A stretch of DNA of 64,000 nucleotides, from positions 49,095,499 to 49,159,498 of the forward strand of contig CM039464.1 of the NCBI GenBank assembly GCA_022414725.1, read 5' to 3'. Source of the DNA: Microglena sp. YARC. Lineage: Eukaryota; Chlorophyta; Chlorophyceae; Chlamydomonadales; Chlamydomonadaceae. Under the pieces are notes generated by a model that was not told where the DNA came from, did not search any database, and saw only the letters and a list, made by a program, of their open reading frames with translations. The position numbers and the translations under genes are program-made. Below, piece after piece: positions 1-8,743 of the stretch (position 1 is the stretch's first letter; every line of letters starts with the position of its first letter).

Positions 1-275
1 GGACTGTCCCAGGGGCTGTCCAGCCTGGCAGTTCAGGGACCAGCTGTCCAACCTGGCAGTTTGGGGGTTACGAATCGGTTGAGACGGGTGGGGGGCATAA
101 TAACTGCCCAACAGTCTGGGACTAGTCAGCCACCTCACTCCCAACTTAGCCAGAAACTCTCCTCCAATCCTGACTAATTTTCTCCCCAGCCTCCTTTGCT
201 GCCCGTAAACTCTGACACCCCCAGCGACAATTGCTGCTCCTGCTCGTCCTGCCCATTGCCCATCGCCCATCTACC
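1..275 (+). promoter_or_regulatory. 5' flank of BACK gene A
   Basis: The stretch resembles the flank of the paralogous gene B that starts near 26785. Both have the phrase CCAGCCTGGCAGTT repeated with GGGGACC spacers, then a pyrimidine-rich leader before the ATG. No TATA box or other named promoter element can be defended. It is called a flank because the paralogue comparison puts the first recognisable coding exon at 276. Sequence left of the window may hold earlier exons. Confidence 0.3.
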
Positions 276-3200
276 ATGCAACCGCACCACCAACTCCACA
301 TCCCCTTCTTGCACTGCGTTATCCAGACGCGCGACTTAGCGACAGCAGTCGCTCGATGCGCATCAGAAGAGGCGGCATCTAAGCTCCCAGGGCTGTATGC
401 AGAGGGTAAGCTAAGCCACATTCGCCGCGTCAAACCTCGCACCTACCCCACCTCCCGTCGTATCCTTTCAGCCCCGTGTCATTGACCGTCCACTATCAAA
501 CTGCATTTGTTCTTTTGCGCTCATACTCTACAAGCGTGGCTCGAGTTCCCACCCTGGTTGTTGTGCGCCGTGGAGTGGCCTTGTCTCGAGTCCTAACCAT
601 TGCCAACACGGTGCTGACAACACAACCACATCACGTCACCATTGCGCACCCCTCGTCCGAATCCCAGTCCCCCACTCCACTACTACGCCAAACTATCAAG
701 TCTCTTCCTGTACAATTGTGGGTAGATGCGGGTAGAGGTATCGCAGAGGTCGTAGTGTTGCGGCCCTGTCTCGAGTCAAAACCCTTGCTGTACTATTGCC
801 GGTTGCACTGCCATGTAATGGCTCACTTGCGCACGTCCCCTTTGCGACCACTTTTTCCTTGGACCAACACAGCACGAGACCACATACCAGTCAGTCCACG
901 TTCGGTCCGTTCCGTTTTGTCGGCTACCTACCAGTCCCCTACCTTCGGTCCGTTCGGTCGGCTACTCAATAGTCCGTCCACGTTGGGCCCGTCCTGCCTC
1001 GTCCTGTTCGGTCCCGCCTTGCCCTGTCCGTTCGGTCAAGTTTAGTCCTTTCGTAACATTATACAACTCGATACAAATACGTTTAGCCCAAGCAACCTAG
1101 CCCAGCCGCAGTTGCAAGCAGAATACCCGAGCAACCAAAATGAGTTATAGCGCCGAGGACACGACCACAGCGGGGTCACCATCAGGGTTGTTCTACGAGG
1201 CTCCAAAATCTGCATCATGAGACGCAGTCGGTTTCAAAATCAGCGACTGTGACGCACCCAGACCCTCTGAGATGCAACGGACCCTCCAAAATCTGCGAGC
1301 GTCACGCAACACGCAGCGTGTAGAACAACCCTAGTCGCCACGACCAACCAGTGTGACACATCCACACAGACCATACACATACACGTATAAACCTAATCCA
1401 TGCATGCAAACACACACACACACACATAGACACATGCCCAACCCTAATCCACTTACACACACACACATGTACACACACGCACACGCACGAACCTAATGGA
1501 TGCATACTGACACACATTAAAACGCACAAACATGCAGTACACACATACACAGACATCCTCAAACAAACACACATAAATCATACAAATATAACTAAAAACT
1601 AAAAATAAACTAAAATAAAATAAAATAGACAAAACTAAAATAAAATAAAATAAAATAAACTAAAAAATATAACTAAAAACTAAAAATATAACTGCACAAA
1701 CCTAATCCATGCACACTGATTATGTTTCCTCTCAGGTCTTCAGAGTGGCTCCTTCATATGGAGTAATGGCAATGACTCCATCACGTCCGACATGCACACG
1801 CTCTCATGTCTCATACTGATGCAGGTGAGTCAGTTTACTGCATAGTTTGGCAGTGCGATTTCGCGCACGCTTTTTGAGCCCCACTGCGCGTTTCTCACAG
1901 TTTTTTCAACCCCTTGTGGGCGCAGCGCACAGTTTTTGCGATTTTTGCACTAAAAACGCTGACCAATTTGACAAAATGTTGAACCCCGATGTGAGTGAGA
2001 GGGGCTTGCTTTCAGTCCCTTTTAGTTCACACTCCAGTTCTGTTCACATCACTCTTTGTTCACAGTACCTTACGTCCACATTCCCACTTAACTTTAACTT
2101 AGTTACAGAGCTTCAGCCAGCAATTTGGCTGCTCGCCGTCTTTGGCAGTACAAAAATATGATTCGCAGCAAAATGTATGATCGAACAAATCACCTTCTTC
2201 ATTTTTATTTATCTTATCTGAAGAGGCGGCTCACTGTTTTGAGTATTCAGACTGCTCACCGTCTCTGTCAATGGCCCTGCACCACACATGTTACCAAAGC
2301 GACGTTACCTCACATCTCCGCTTGCTTGCTTGCCGCCTGCCTCCCTCTGCCTGCAGCTTCCTCACATCTCCCTCTATCTGCCTGCCACTACCTCACATCT
2401 CCCTCTACCTGCCTGCATGCCTGCCTGCTACTACCTCACATCTCCGCTTGCTTGCTTGCCGCCTGCCTCCCTCTGTCTGCCTGCCACTACCGCACATCTC
2501 CCTCTACCTGCCTGCCTCAGCCTGCATGCCTGCCTGCTACTACCTCACATCTCCGCTTGCTTGCTTGCCGCCTGCCTGCCTCTGCCTACCGCTACCTCAC
2601 ACCTCCCTCTACCTGCCTGCATGCTGCCTGCCTCCCAATGCTTGCCGCTTCCTCACATCTCCCTTTACCTGCCTCCCTCTGACTGCCTGCTACTACCTCA
2701 CATCTCCGCTTGTTTGCTTGCGCCTGCCTGCCTGCCTCTGCCTGCCTGCCACTACCTCACATCTCCCTCTACTTGCCTGCCTCTACCTGCCGCTACCTCA
2801 CATCTCCGCTTGCTTGCCGCCTGCCTGCCTGCCTCTGTCTGCCTGCCACTACCTCACATCTCCCTCTACCTGCCTGCCTCTACCTGCCTCTACCTCACAT
2901 CTCCGCTTGCTTGCCGCCTGCCTGCCTGCCTCTGTCTGCCTGCCACTACCTCATATCTCCCTTTACCTGCCTGCCTCTGCCTGCCTGCCTGCCTGCCACT
3001 ACCTCACATCTCCGCTTGCTTGCTTGCCCCCTGCCTGCCTCTGCCTACCGCTACCTCACACCTCCCTCTACCTGCCTGCCTGCCTGCTGCCTGCCTCCCT
3101 CTGCTTGCCGCTTCCTCATATCTCCCTCTACCAGCCTCCCTCTGACTGCCTGCTGCCTGCTTCCCTCTGCCCGCCGCTTCCTCACACCTCCCTCTACCTG

Positions 3201-4894
3201 CCTGCCTCTGCCTGCCTGCCGCTACCTCACATCTCCCTCTACCTGCCTGCCTTTGACTGCCTCCCTCTGACTGACGCTTCCTCACATTTCCCTCTACCTT
3301 CCTGCCTCTACCTGCCTCCCTCTGACTGCCTGCTGCCTGCTTCCCTCTGCCCGCCGCTTCCTCACACCTCCCTCTACCTGCCTGCCTGCCTGCCTGCGAC
3401 TACCTCGCATCTTCTTTTGCTTGCTTGCCGCCTGCCTGCCTCTGCCTGCCTGCCACTACCTTACATCTCCCTCTACCTGCCTGCTTCTGACTGCCTCCCT
3501 CTGACTGCCGCTTCCTCACATTTCCCTCTACCTTCCTGCCTCTACCTTCCTGCCTCTACCTGCCTCCCTCTGACTGCCTGCTGCCTGCTTCCCTCTACCT
3601 GCCTTCCTCTGCCTGCCTACCTGCCGCTACCTCACATCTCCCTCTACCTGCCTGCCTTTGACTGCCTCCCTCTGACTGCCGCTTCCTCACATTTCCCTCT
3701 ACCTGCCTGCCTCTACCTGCCTCCCTCTGACTGCCTGCTGCCTGCTTCCCTCTACCTGCCTGCCTCTGCCTGCCTGCCGCTACCTCACATCTCCCTCTAC
3801 CTGCCTGCTTCTGACTGCCTCCCTCTGACTGCCGCTTCCTCACATTTCCCTCTACCTGCCTGCCTCTGCCTGCCTCCCTCTGACTGCCTGCTGCCTGCTT
3901 CCCTCTGCCCTCCGCTTCCTCACACCTCCCTCTACCTGCCTGCCTCTGCCTGCCTGCCTGCCTGCGACTACCTCACAGCTCCACTTTCTTGCTTGCCGCC
4001 TGCCTGCCTCTGCCTGCCTGCCACTACCTCACAGCTCCCTCTACCTGCCTGCTTCTGACTGTCTCCCTCTGACTGCCTGCTGCCTGCTTCCCTCTGCCTG
4101 TCGCTTCCTCACACCTCCCTCTACCTGCCTGCCTGCCTGCCTGCTACTACCTCACATCTCCGCTTGCTTGCTTGCCGCTTGCCTCTGCCTGCCTGCCTGC
4201 CACTACCTCACATCTCCGCTTACTTGCTTGCCGCTTGCCTGCCTCTGCCTGTCGCTTCCTCACATCTACCTCTACCTGCCTTCTTGCTCCTGCAGGACGA
4301 TGGTGAGCAGGTTTCGCAGGAGATTGGCTTGGCTTCGCGCACCGCCACCATTGCTGGTGACGCTGCTCTGCAAACAATCCACGAGCTAGTGTTCCAATCT
4401 GGAGAGAGACAGAGGACATTACTTGACAGTGTTTGTTGCTCATCCCTCATGCAGGTGTGTGGCTCTGGTCACTGTTTATTTTGGGGGGCTGTGTGTAGCA
4501 GCTTCTAGGTAGCTCCTTTCCTCCATCCTTGAATCAAAACTGTAACTAGCTAGTGCTTGTGAAAGGTGACATAATGGGCACTCCTATGCAGCTGAAAGCT
4601 TGGGGCTTGGCTCAGTGGCTGGCTAATGGAGCTGGCTGGAAGCTGCCAAGAAAAAGAAAAAAAATGGATCTGGTGCTTGTTTATTTGTTTTGATCTCATG
4701 GTCTAATAGCTATCAGCTGCTCACCGTCTGCAGGGGGAGTAAACATAGGTAGCATAAACACTACTACACCACACTCCCAAGTACAGAATGTAATCACAGG
4801 AATGCAGAAACTTTGAAGCTATTTCCAGTTCCAGGTAGTGACAAGTGTAAACTCATCTGTACGTCCATTCAGGCGTTTTTTGTGGTGTGGGGTA

Positions 4895-4936
<42 letters not shown>

Positions 4937-6551
4937 CTGATTTAGAGGCCCAAACTTATGGATGTTCCTCCTCAAAGCTCATAACCACTGCCACCCAAAT
5001 TAAAGTACTTTGTATTTTCTTTCACCCGAAACTTTAAACCGTAAATTGATGCAGGCCTGCCTTTTAACCCTGAACCCTCGACTGTAAATTGATGCAGGCC
5101 TGCCTTTTAACCCTGAACCCTAAACCGTAAATTGATGCAGGCCTGCCTCTTGACCCTGGACCCTAAACCGTAAATTGATGCAGGCCTGCCTTTTAACCCT
5201 GAACCCTAAACCGTAAATTGATGCAGGCCTGCCTGGTGCGAGATCTGTGTGTGGCCTGCCTCCTAGAGTCTTTGGCTCCTAGCAACTGCCTAGTCCTTCT
5301 TTCTCTAGCCAGGCGTGTGGGTATTGATCAACTGCAGTCAGCAGCACACAGCTCTGCACTCACTTGGTTCAAGGATGCATCAGAGCAGGACGCTGTGGCC
5401 TTTGCCGCTCTATCTGCTGATGACCTGCTGCACTTGCTGTCTGATGATGATCTCCAGGTAAGGGCATGGAGATCTGGGGATGGCTTTTGCTGCTCTTTCT
5501 GCTGATGTCCTGCTGCACTTTCTGTCTTATGACAACCTCCAGGCAAGAGTGTGCAGAGAGCATGGGAGCAGTGATGGGCTCGGCCGCTCTTTCTGGGGAT
5601 GGGTGTGGACTTGGATGTTCTATTTCCTCATGACCTGCCGCACTTGCTGTCTGAAAATGATCTCCAGGCAGGAATGTGCATAGCCAGAGGATGGACATGG
5701 GGATTTGAGGATGGGCTTTGCTGCATGCAAGATGGTTGTCTTCTGAACGCTAAACCCTAGACCTTTGAAACTCACTGAAGCCATGGACCCTAACCCCTAA
5801 CCCCACTACATGATATATGCAGGTTGAATGCGAGATGGAGTTCTTCTGAACCCTAAACCCTAACCCCACTACATGATGTATGCAGGTTGAATGCGAGGCG
5901 GAGGTCTTATGAACCCTAATTCCCATGACATGATGCATGCAGGTTGCGTGTAAGGGGGAGGTCTTCTGAACCCTAAACCCTAACCCCACTACATGATGTA
6001 TGCAGGTTGAATGCGAGGTGGGGGTCTTCTGAACCCTAAACCCTAACCCCACTACATGATGTATGCAGGTTGAATGCGAGGTGGAGGTCTTCTGAACCCT
6101 AAACCCTAATCCCATGACATGATGCATGCAGGTTGCGTGAAAGGGGGAGGTCTTCTGAACCCTAAACCCTAAATCCACTACATTATGTATACAGGTTGAA
6201 TGCGAGATGGAGGTCTTCTTGTTCATCTTGAAGTGGGTGTCCTCCGCTGGCAACGTAGCTGAAAGGCAGCAACATGCGCTAGAGCACCTGGCTGGTAGCT
6301 GTGTGCGTCTTCAGCAGATGGGTCTCGCTGAGCTGGAGAAGCTGGACCAAACTCCCGAGGTTCTTAATTGTGGCCAAGCCACCCGCTTGGTTGCCTACAT
6401 GTACCTTAGCATCATTACCCAGACAGACGGGGGTGGAGTGTATAAAGCGGTGGGGTATGCTCGCAACAAGAGCAACCCCCCCTCCCCTTCAGCCTCCTCC
6501 CCCCAGGCCAGAGCTCTGGATACCGCCATCGCTATGGACGTGGGTGCCTAA
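276..6551 (+). CDS. BACK-domain (BTB/Kelch-type) protein, gene A, five exons
   Basis: Predicted exons are 276-405, 1736-1824, 4296-4454, 5227-5457 and 6195-6551, all with GT-AG introns and matching phase (130 nt leaves one base, 89 nt completes it, 159 and 231 nt are whole codons), giving about 321 residues. Exons 4 and 5 encode a BACK-like helical region: ACLVRDLC, LAPSNCLVLLSLARRVG, SALTWFKDA, LLHLLSDDDLQ, then a charged VECEMEVFLFILKWV helix, the layout found after BTB in Kelch-type Cullin-3 adaptors. Exons 1-3 are not convincingly a BTB domain, though the end of exon 3 (LLDSVCCSSLMQ) fits its last helix. No Kelch repeats follow before the stop. The start at 276 is chosen because gene B has the equivalent ATG; an in-frame ATG at 231 would add 15 residues. 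A role in ubiquitin-ligase substrate binding is a family inference only. Genes B and C conserve the exon lengths. Confidence 0.62.
406..1735 (+). other. intron 1 of gene A
   Basis: Begins GTAAGC and ends CTCAG. It holds a GTCC/GGTC-rich imperfect minisatellite at about 880-1045, a CA-rich tract at about 1370-1580 and an AAAAT-rich tract at about 1580-1690. Open frames across it are low-complexity and are not called genes. Introns 1 of copies B and C keep the same GTCC-rich block (37085-37300 and 48953-49168). Confidence 0.5.
1848..1980 (+). repeat. relic of GCGC-rich hAT-type MITE family
   Basis: The stretch carries the ordered phrases GAGCCCCACTGCGCG, AACCCCTTGTGGGCGCA, TTTTTGCGATTTTTGCAC and ACGCTGACCAATTTG. 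The same phrases occur in reverse complement in the intact MITE at 25645-25832. Terminal inverted repeats and target duplication are no longer visible. It lies in intron 2 of gene A and is absent from introns 2 of genes B and C. Confidence 0.5.
2310..4290 (+). repeat. CTGCCTGC / CTACCTCACATCTCC complex minisatellite
   Basis: About 2 kb of intron 2 of gene A is built from alternating CCTG-rich blocks and the phrase CACTACCTCACATCTCCCTCTACC. Long open frames on both strands here read as low-complexity Leu/Pro/Ala/Cys, because the unit lacks stop codons. The array runs right up to the exon 3 acceptor. Genes B and C carry the same phrase plus pure (CCTG)n at the equivalent place. Confidence 0.85.
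4587..4660 (+). repeat. dispersed ~75-bp repeat in intron 3
   Basis: The block CAGCTGAAAGCTTGGGGCTTG, continuing through GGCTGGCTAATGGAGCTGG, recurs at about 46818-46885 and 51958-52025 (genes B and C) and in inverted orientation at about 56990-57075 beside the TPR gene. No ends or target duplication were resolved. Confidence 0.55.
4895..4935 (+). repeat. poly(G) tract, 41 bases
   Basis: An uninterrupted run of G in intron 3 of gene A. At the equivalent place genes B and C have only GT/GGGA-rich sequence (about 47140-47210 and 52280-52350). The length may not be exact, since such runs are error-prone in sequencing. Confidence 0.9.
5041..5226 (+). repeat. 43-bp repeats of the exon 4 acceptor edge
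   Basis: Four copies of a 43-bp unit, each holding TTGATGCAG|GCCTGCCT, the acceptor and first eight bases of exon 4, followed by intronic TTTAACCCTGAACCCTAAACC. Decoy AG positions are 5054, 5097, 5140 and 5183; the real one is 5226, exactly in register. Genes B and C have one copy only. Confidence 0.85.
5458..5690 (+). repeat. repeats of the exon 4 donor edge
   Basis: The 3' part of exon 4 (GCTGATGACCTGCTGCACTTG through ATCTCCAG) plus its donor is repeated twice into intron 4, at about 5500-5550 and 5600-5680. The copies end CTCCAG|GCAAGA and CTCCAG|GCAGGA, GC-type donors in place of GTAAGG. The same duplication is present in gene B (about 47590-47770) and gene C (about 52730-52910), so it predates the gene duplications. 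Confidence 0.8.
5745..6194 (+). repeat. 63-bp repeats of the exon 5 acceptor edge with CCCTAAA tracts
   Basis: Six decoy copies precede exon 5. Each has GATGTATGCAG|GTTGAATGCGAG, the acceptor and start of exon 5, then GAGGTCTTCTGAACCCTAAACCCTAA. Decoy AG positions are about 5822, 5885, 5942, 6005, 6068 and 6131; the real acceptor is 6194. Spacing is 63 bp except for one 57-bp unit. Genes B and C have only the real copy, so this is specific to gene A. Confidence 0.88.
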
Positions 6552-7518
6552 CCAGGCTTGTTCAAGAGTTTAGGGTGCCATGTGCACCAACACAGAGCCC
6601 TGTACTTCACAGGGGGGCTTTTGTACACAAAAGCAAGGAGGCGTACCTTTCTGCACTGACCAAGTGCACATTATTTCACACATTTGCAGGGGGTAACTGC
6701 CCTGATAGCACTGACCACCAAGTGCCCACCATTCCTCGCATTGAGGATGCACCAGGTTCCGTTAGGTTTGGCTAAATAGCCTGTCAGTGGTATCAAGGAC
6801 TCGCAAACCTTCAGTAGGTTAGCTGCCATGCTCCCATTGGGCTGGCACCTCAATTTATTTCATTGTTTTATTATCGCGCTTCTGACCAGGCTTTTGTCTT
6901 ATTATAGCGCTTCTGACTACTTCCAGTTCCAGGCACTACAAGTGCTAGTTGGGTACAAATATGTGGCCACAAATCACAGTGCCATGCACTAACTCGCCAC
7001 CAAATCTGCAGCTTTGCTTGTCAAGTGCTGTGATAAACTGACTTCAGTTGATCTTGGCTACATGGCTTCAGCATTTTGGCTGCTCGCTGTCTTATCATTA
7101 ACATGACTGACTGACTGACTGACTTTTAGTGCACGCACTTACTGACTGTTGCTGTACTTTACTGACAATCCTTTATTGACAAGCGAATGTCTGGCACATT
7201 GCCAGCATTTGCCGCACACCCTCTAGGGCATGTGTACCTTACCTACTTCCAGTGCACCAGGCTTGTTCTGCAGCGCAGCGTGTTGAGCAACCCTGGTGTG
7301 CGCTTCCTGGCTCTCTTAACTAGCCAGAATATGTGTTCCCTTCTGACCTATGTGTTCTTCTCACACAGTTTAGGCTGTATGCTGTGTTACTGACTCAAAT
7401 GTGTGTTCTTTTCTGAGTGTTGTGTTGCTCTCGTACATTTGTAGTGTTGTGTTACTATTCTAGTGCCGTGTGACAGTGTCAAGTACTGTGTTCCATTGTT
7501 GGTTGACGGCTAGATGCC
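6552..7518 (+). other. 3' flank and probable 3' UTR of gene A
   Basis: No further coding exon was recognised. A short (GACT)n run lies at about 7105-7128. The block 7327-7500 (ATGTGTTC, CTTCTCACACAG, GCTGTATGCTGTGTTACTGACTC) matches the 70-bp repeats downstream of gene C (53274-53590). Gene A has one full copy plus a partial one. Confidence 0.45.
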
Positions 7519-7532
7519 GAATTTCCAGCATA

Positions 7533-7743
7533 AAGGTAATGATAACGCCTGGTGGGGCGTGGTGTTAAGGGAGCCCGTCGTACGCGGGTAGGAAGCGGTC
7601 TCCTACCTCAACTGGACAAGCTAGCATCGCGGTTGACGACGACCTGCAACGCCAAGAGCGACTGATGGGGGAGGCGAACCCCCGACTCTTCGTTCCTTAG
7701 CAATCTGGTCTACTAGTAGACCATTGTAATCGCTAAAGAGGCT
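7533..7743 (-). mobile_element. tRNA-derived SINE with 14-bp target duplication
   Basis: A 211-bp insert is flanked by GAATTTCCAGCATA at 7519-7532 and 7744-7757. The sequence downstream of gene C (about 53670) is a near match to the empty site. On the minus strand it carries GGGGGTTCGCCTCCCCC (7667-7683), a close fit to a pol III B box in a T-arm-like hairpin, with a plausible A box (TTTAGCGATTACAATGG) about 50 bases before. Its tail half (ATAACGCCTGG...) recurs at about 55148-55215. No coding capacity. Confidence 0.6.
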
Positions 7744-7757
7744 GAATTTCCAGCATA

Positions 7758-8327
7758 TAGAACCATGTAACAATGATTCTTCTTCTACCCATGTGTATGG
7801 TATGTTGTTACAGTCCAGAAGTCTCCAAATAGGCTAGAGGGGCTTGCCTAACCAGCATACCAGGAGCTTTTATAGATGAAGGAGCAAGTTTAGTATAGAA
7901 AAAAACGAAAATTTGAACATCCAAGAATTGCCACAGAATGACCTCTAAGGACGTGCCCAATGGGTATCAATGGACGGGCTTACATCACACCTAGAGTCCT
8001 GTTACCATGCCGGTCGATGAACCTCCGGGTGGGCCCAGATGACCTCGTTGAGGAAGTTAAGTATAGATTAATGTAACGATTCAAACGTTAGCAAGGAAAG
8101 GAATGCGCAGGCTCAAGTATGGTAGCAGAGCATTCAGGGGAGGTTAGGCATAACTTAACCTTACGGCTTGCCAGTGAGATAACCGACTTGCATGATCTAA
8201 ATGACTGGCGGTCTAACCACCAGATTTACTAACCGACTACCAGTCGAGAGGAGACAACACCTGTAGCAGGTAGATTCGTGTGTCACATGCTGCGGCATAT
8301 AAGCCGTAGCATAACCTCCCCCCCAAC
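7758..8327. repeat. repeat-derived spacer downstream of gene A
   Basis: No gene was seen. The block at 7811-7860 (CAGTCCAGAAGTCTC...) belongs to a dispersed family also at 53743, 55932 and 58736. The block at about 8205-8315 (ACTAACCGACTACCAGT through AAGCCGTAGCATAAC) is about 85 percent like 22800-22908. The segment ends at the target-site copy CCCCCAAC (8320-8327) of the nested MITE. Confidence 0.45.
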
Positions 8328-8402
8328 CAGGATAATTCAAAGCGCGCGCTTTTGAGCGCTGACTTTTTAACCCCCTCTGCGCTTTAAGCGCAGTTTTTTG
8401 CA

Positions 8403-8743
8403 AATTGAAATTGAAATTGTTACATCCGTGTAGAACCGTTACTCACAGGACGTGAAGTTAAGGACACCATAGCGTAAGCCGGGGCTAGCTATAGTCACCA
8501 TAGGACCATCTCAGTAAAAAGAATTACCAACCACATCATGCCAGTGCAGCTTAATACGGGGGTTTTTCACCCCGGTTGGGAAGCACCGGCACAATACAGC
8601 TGGTAAGACAAAACCTGAGAAGGGGGGCGGTCTGTGTGCTGGTCCCCGGGTATTGACCCTGGGTGAGCTTCCATAAAGCGTCTGCACTGTAAAATACTCT
8701 GGAAACTAGTAATGGTGTGAGAATGGACTGTGTCCGCCAGTTT
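8403..8743 (-). repeat. duplicated LINE 3' end
   Basis: With MITE sequence from 8368, this matches 11721-12096 at a constant offset of 3353 bases over 376 bp, almost without change. It contains the LINE 3' UTR and the TTGAAATTGAAATTG tail. It stops abruptly at CCGCCAGTTT, where a broken copia element begins. Confidence 0.75.

Noticed and set aside
476..1045. 189-codon open frame in intron 1 of gene A
   Set aside because: It runs through GTCC-rich low-complexity DNA lying between exons 1 and 2. Genes B and C keep the exons but not this frame.
2271..4058. 595-codon open frame in intron 2 of gene A
   Set aside because: It is entirely minisatellite, is open in several frames at once, and sits between two good exons of gene A.
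5745..6194. Telomere or chromosome end
   Set aside because: CCCTAAACCCTAA occurs only as short parts of a 63-bp unit with exon sequence between. The contig continues as unique DNA on both sides.
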